Translations under genes and position numbers: made by a program | The notes under the pieces: model-generated | Database searches by the model: none | What the model saw: the letters and a program-made list of their open reading frames with translations, nothing else | Told to the model about the DNA's origin: nothing | NCBI GenBank assembly: GCA_947491945.1 | Contig: CANLLN010000018.1 | Span: forward strand, 1-64,000 | Direction: 5' to 3' | DNA from: an uncultured Carboxylicivirga sp. | GTDB taxonomy: Bacteria; Bacteroidota; Bacteroidia; Bacteroidales; Marinilabiliaceae | DNA: 64,000 bases | Part shown: positions 61,782-64,000 of the stretch, piece after piece | Position numbering within the stretch: position 1 is the first letter of the stretch | How the letters are laid out: every line of letters starts with the position of its first letter

Positions 61782-64000
<2,219 letters not shown>

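Overview
The window looks like chromosomal DNA of a marine Bacteroidota, probably of the Marinilabiliales type. The evidence is SusC/SusD pairs, an ECF sigma/FecR pair, lipoprotein signal peptides, T9SS-type C-terminal tails, a TTTG / TAnnTTTG promoter, sulfatases and a hipBST-like operon. This taxonomic call is inferred from content only. No rRNA, tRNA or CRISPR array was seen.

Layout. (1) 0-8 kb is a decaying accessory zone: an antitoxin with a nonsense-mutated ParE-type toxin, a split HipA system (HipB, HipS, HipT), an alpha/beta hydrolase, a frameshifted S10 carboxypeptidase and an M3 peptidase that is truncated and nonsense-mutated. (2) 8.1-25.4 kb is a coherent plus-strand locus: ECF sigma, FecR anti-sigma, STN-bearing SusC, SusD, two secreted endonuclease/exonuclease/phosphatase (EEP) fold enzymes, a glycerophosphodiester phosphodiesterase, a FISUMP lipoprotein, a beta-helix protein with a T9SS tail, an SGNH esterase and an organophosphate antiporter-type MFS permease. 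I read it as a phosphodiester scavenging system built on SusCD logic; it is the best candidate here for an undescribed system. (3) 25.5-32.5 kb holds a transposase fragment, a dead IS21-family element and a second copy of the hipT / hydrolase / S10 block from region 1. The two blocks are mosaic: two stretches are almost identical and the rest is old and diverged. (4) 32.5-38.9 kb is a degenerate mobile island with GC-rich structured repeats, stop-rich GT-biased repeats, an HNH nuclease gene (frameshifted) next to a methyltransferase-HIT fusion, and a DnaC-like / HTH / replication-type gene set with no integrase or relaxase in view. (5) 39-41 kb is a two-gene ImmA/IrrE module with twin palindromic operators around its promoter. 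(6) 41.2-64 kb is a sulfated-galactan locus.

In region 6 an AraC regulator precedes an aldehyde dehydrogenase, a RhaT-like permease, an enolase-superfamily cycloisomerase, a GH2, a GH78-like enzyme, a KDPG-type aldolase and a KDG-type kinase. Three S1 sulfatases, a beta-helix protein and a LacZ-type GH2 (running off the window) follow. Dehydrogenase, cycloisomerase, kinase and aldolase together match the 3,6-anhydrogalactose route (3,6-anhydrogalactose to anhydrogalactonate to 2-keto-3-deoxygalactonate to its 6-phosphate to pyruvate plus glyceraldehyde-3-phosphate). Sulfatases and beta-galactosidases would supply the sugars from a carrageenan-like or agar-like polymer.

Six genes in the left half carry single-site lesions (three in-frame stops, three frameshifts). 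Real decay is likely, but read errors at homopolymers cannot be excluded for two of the frameshifts.
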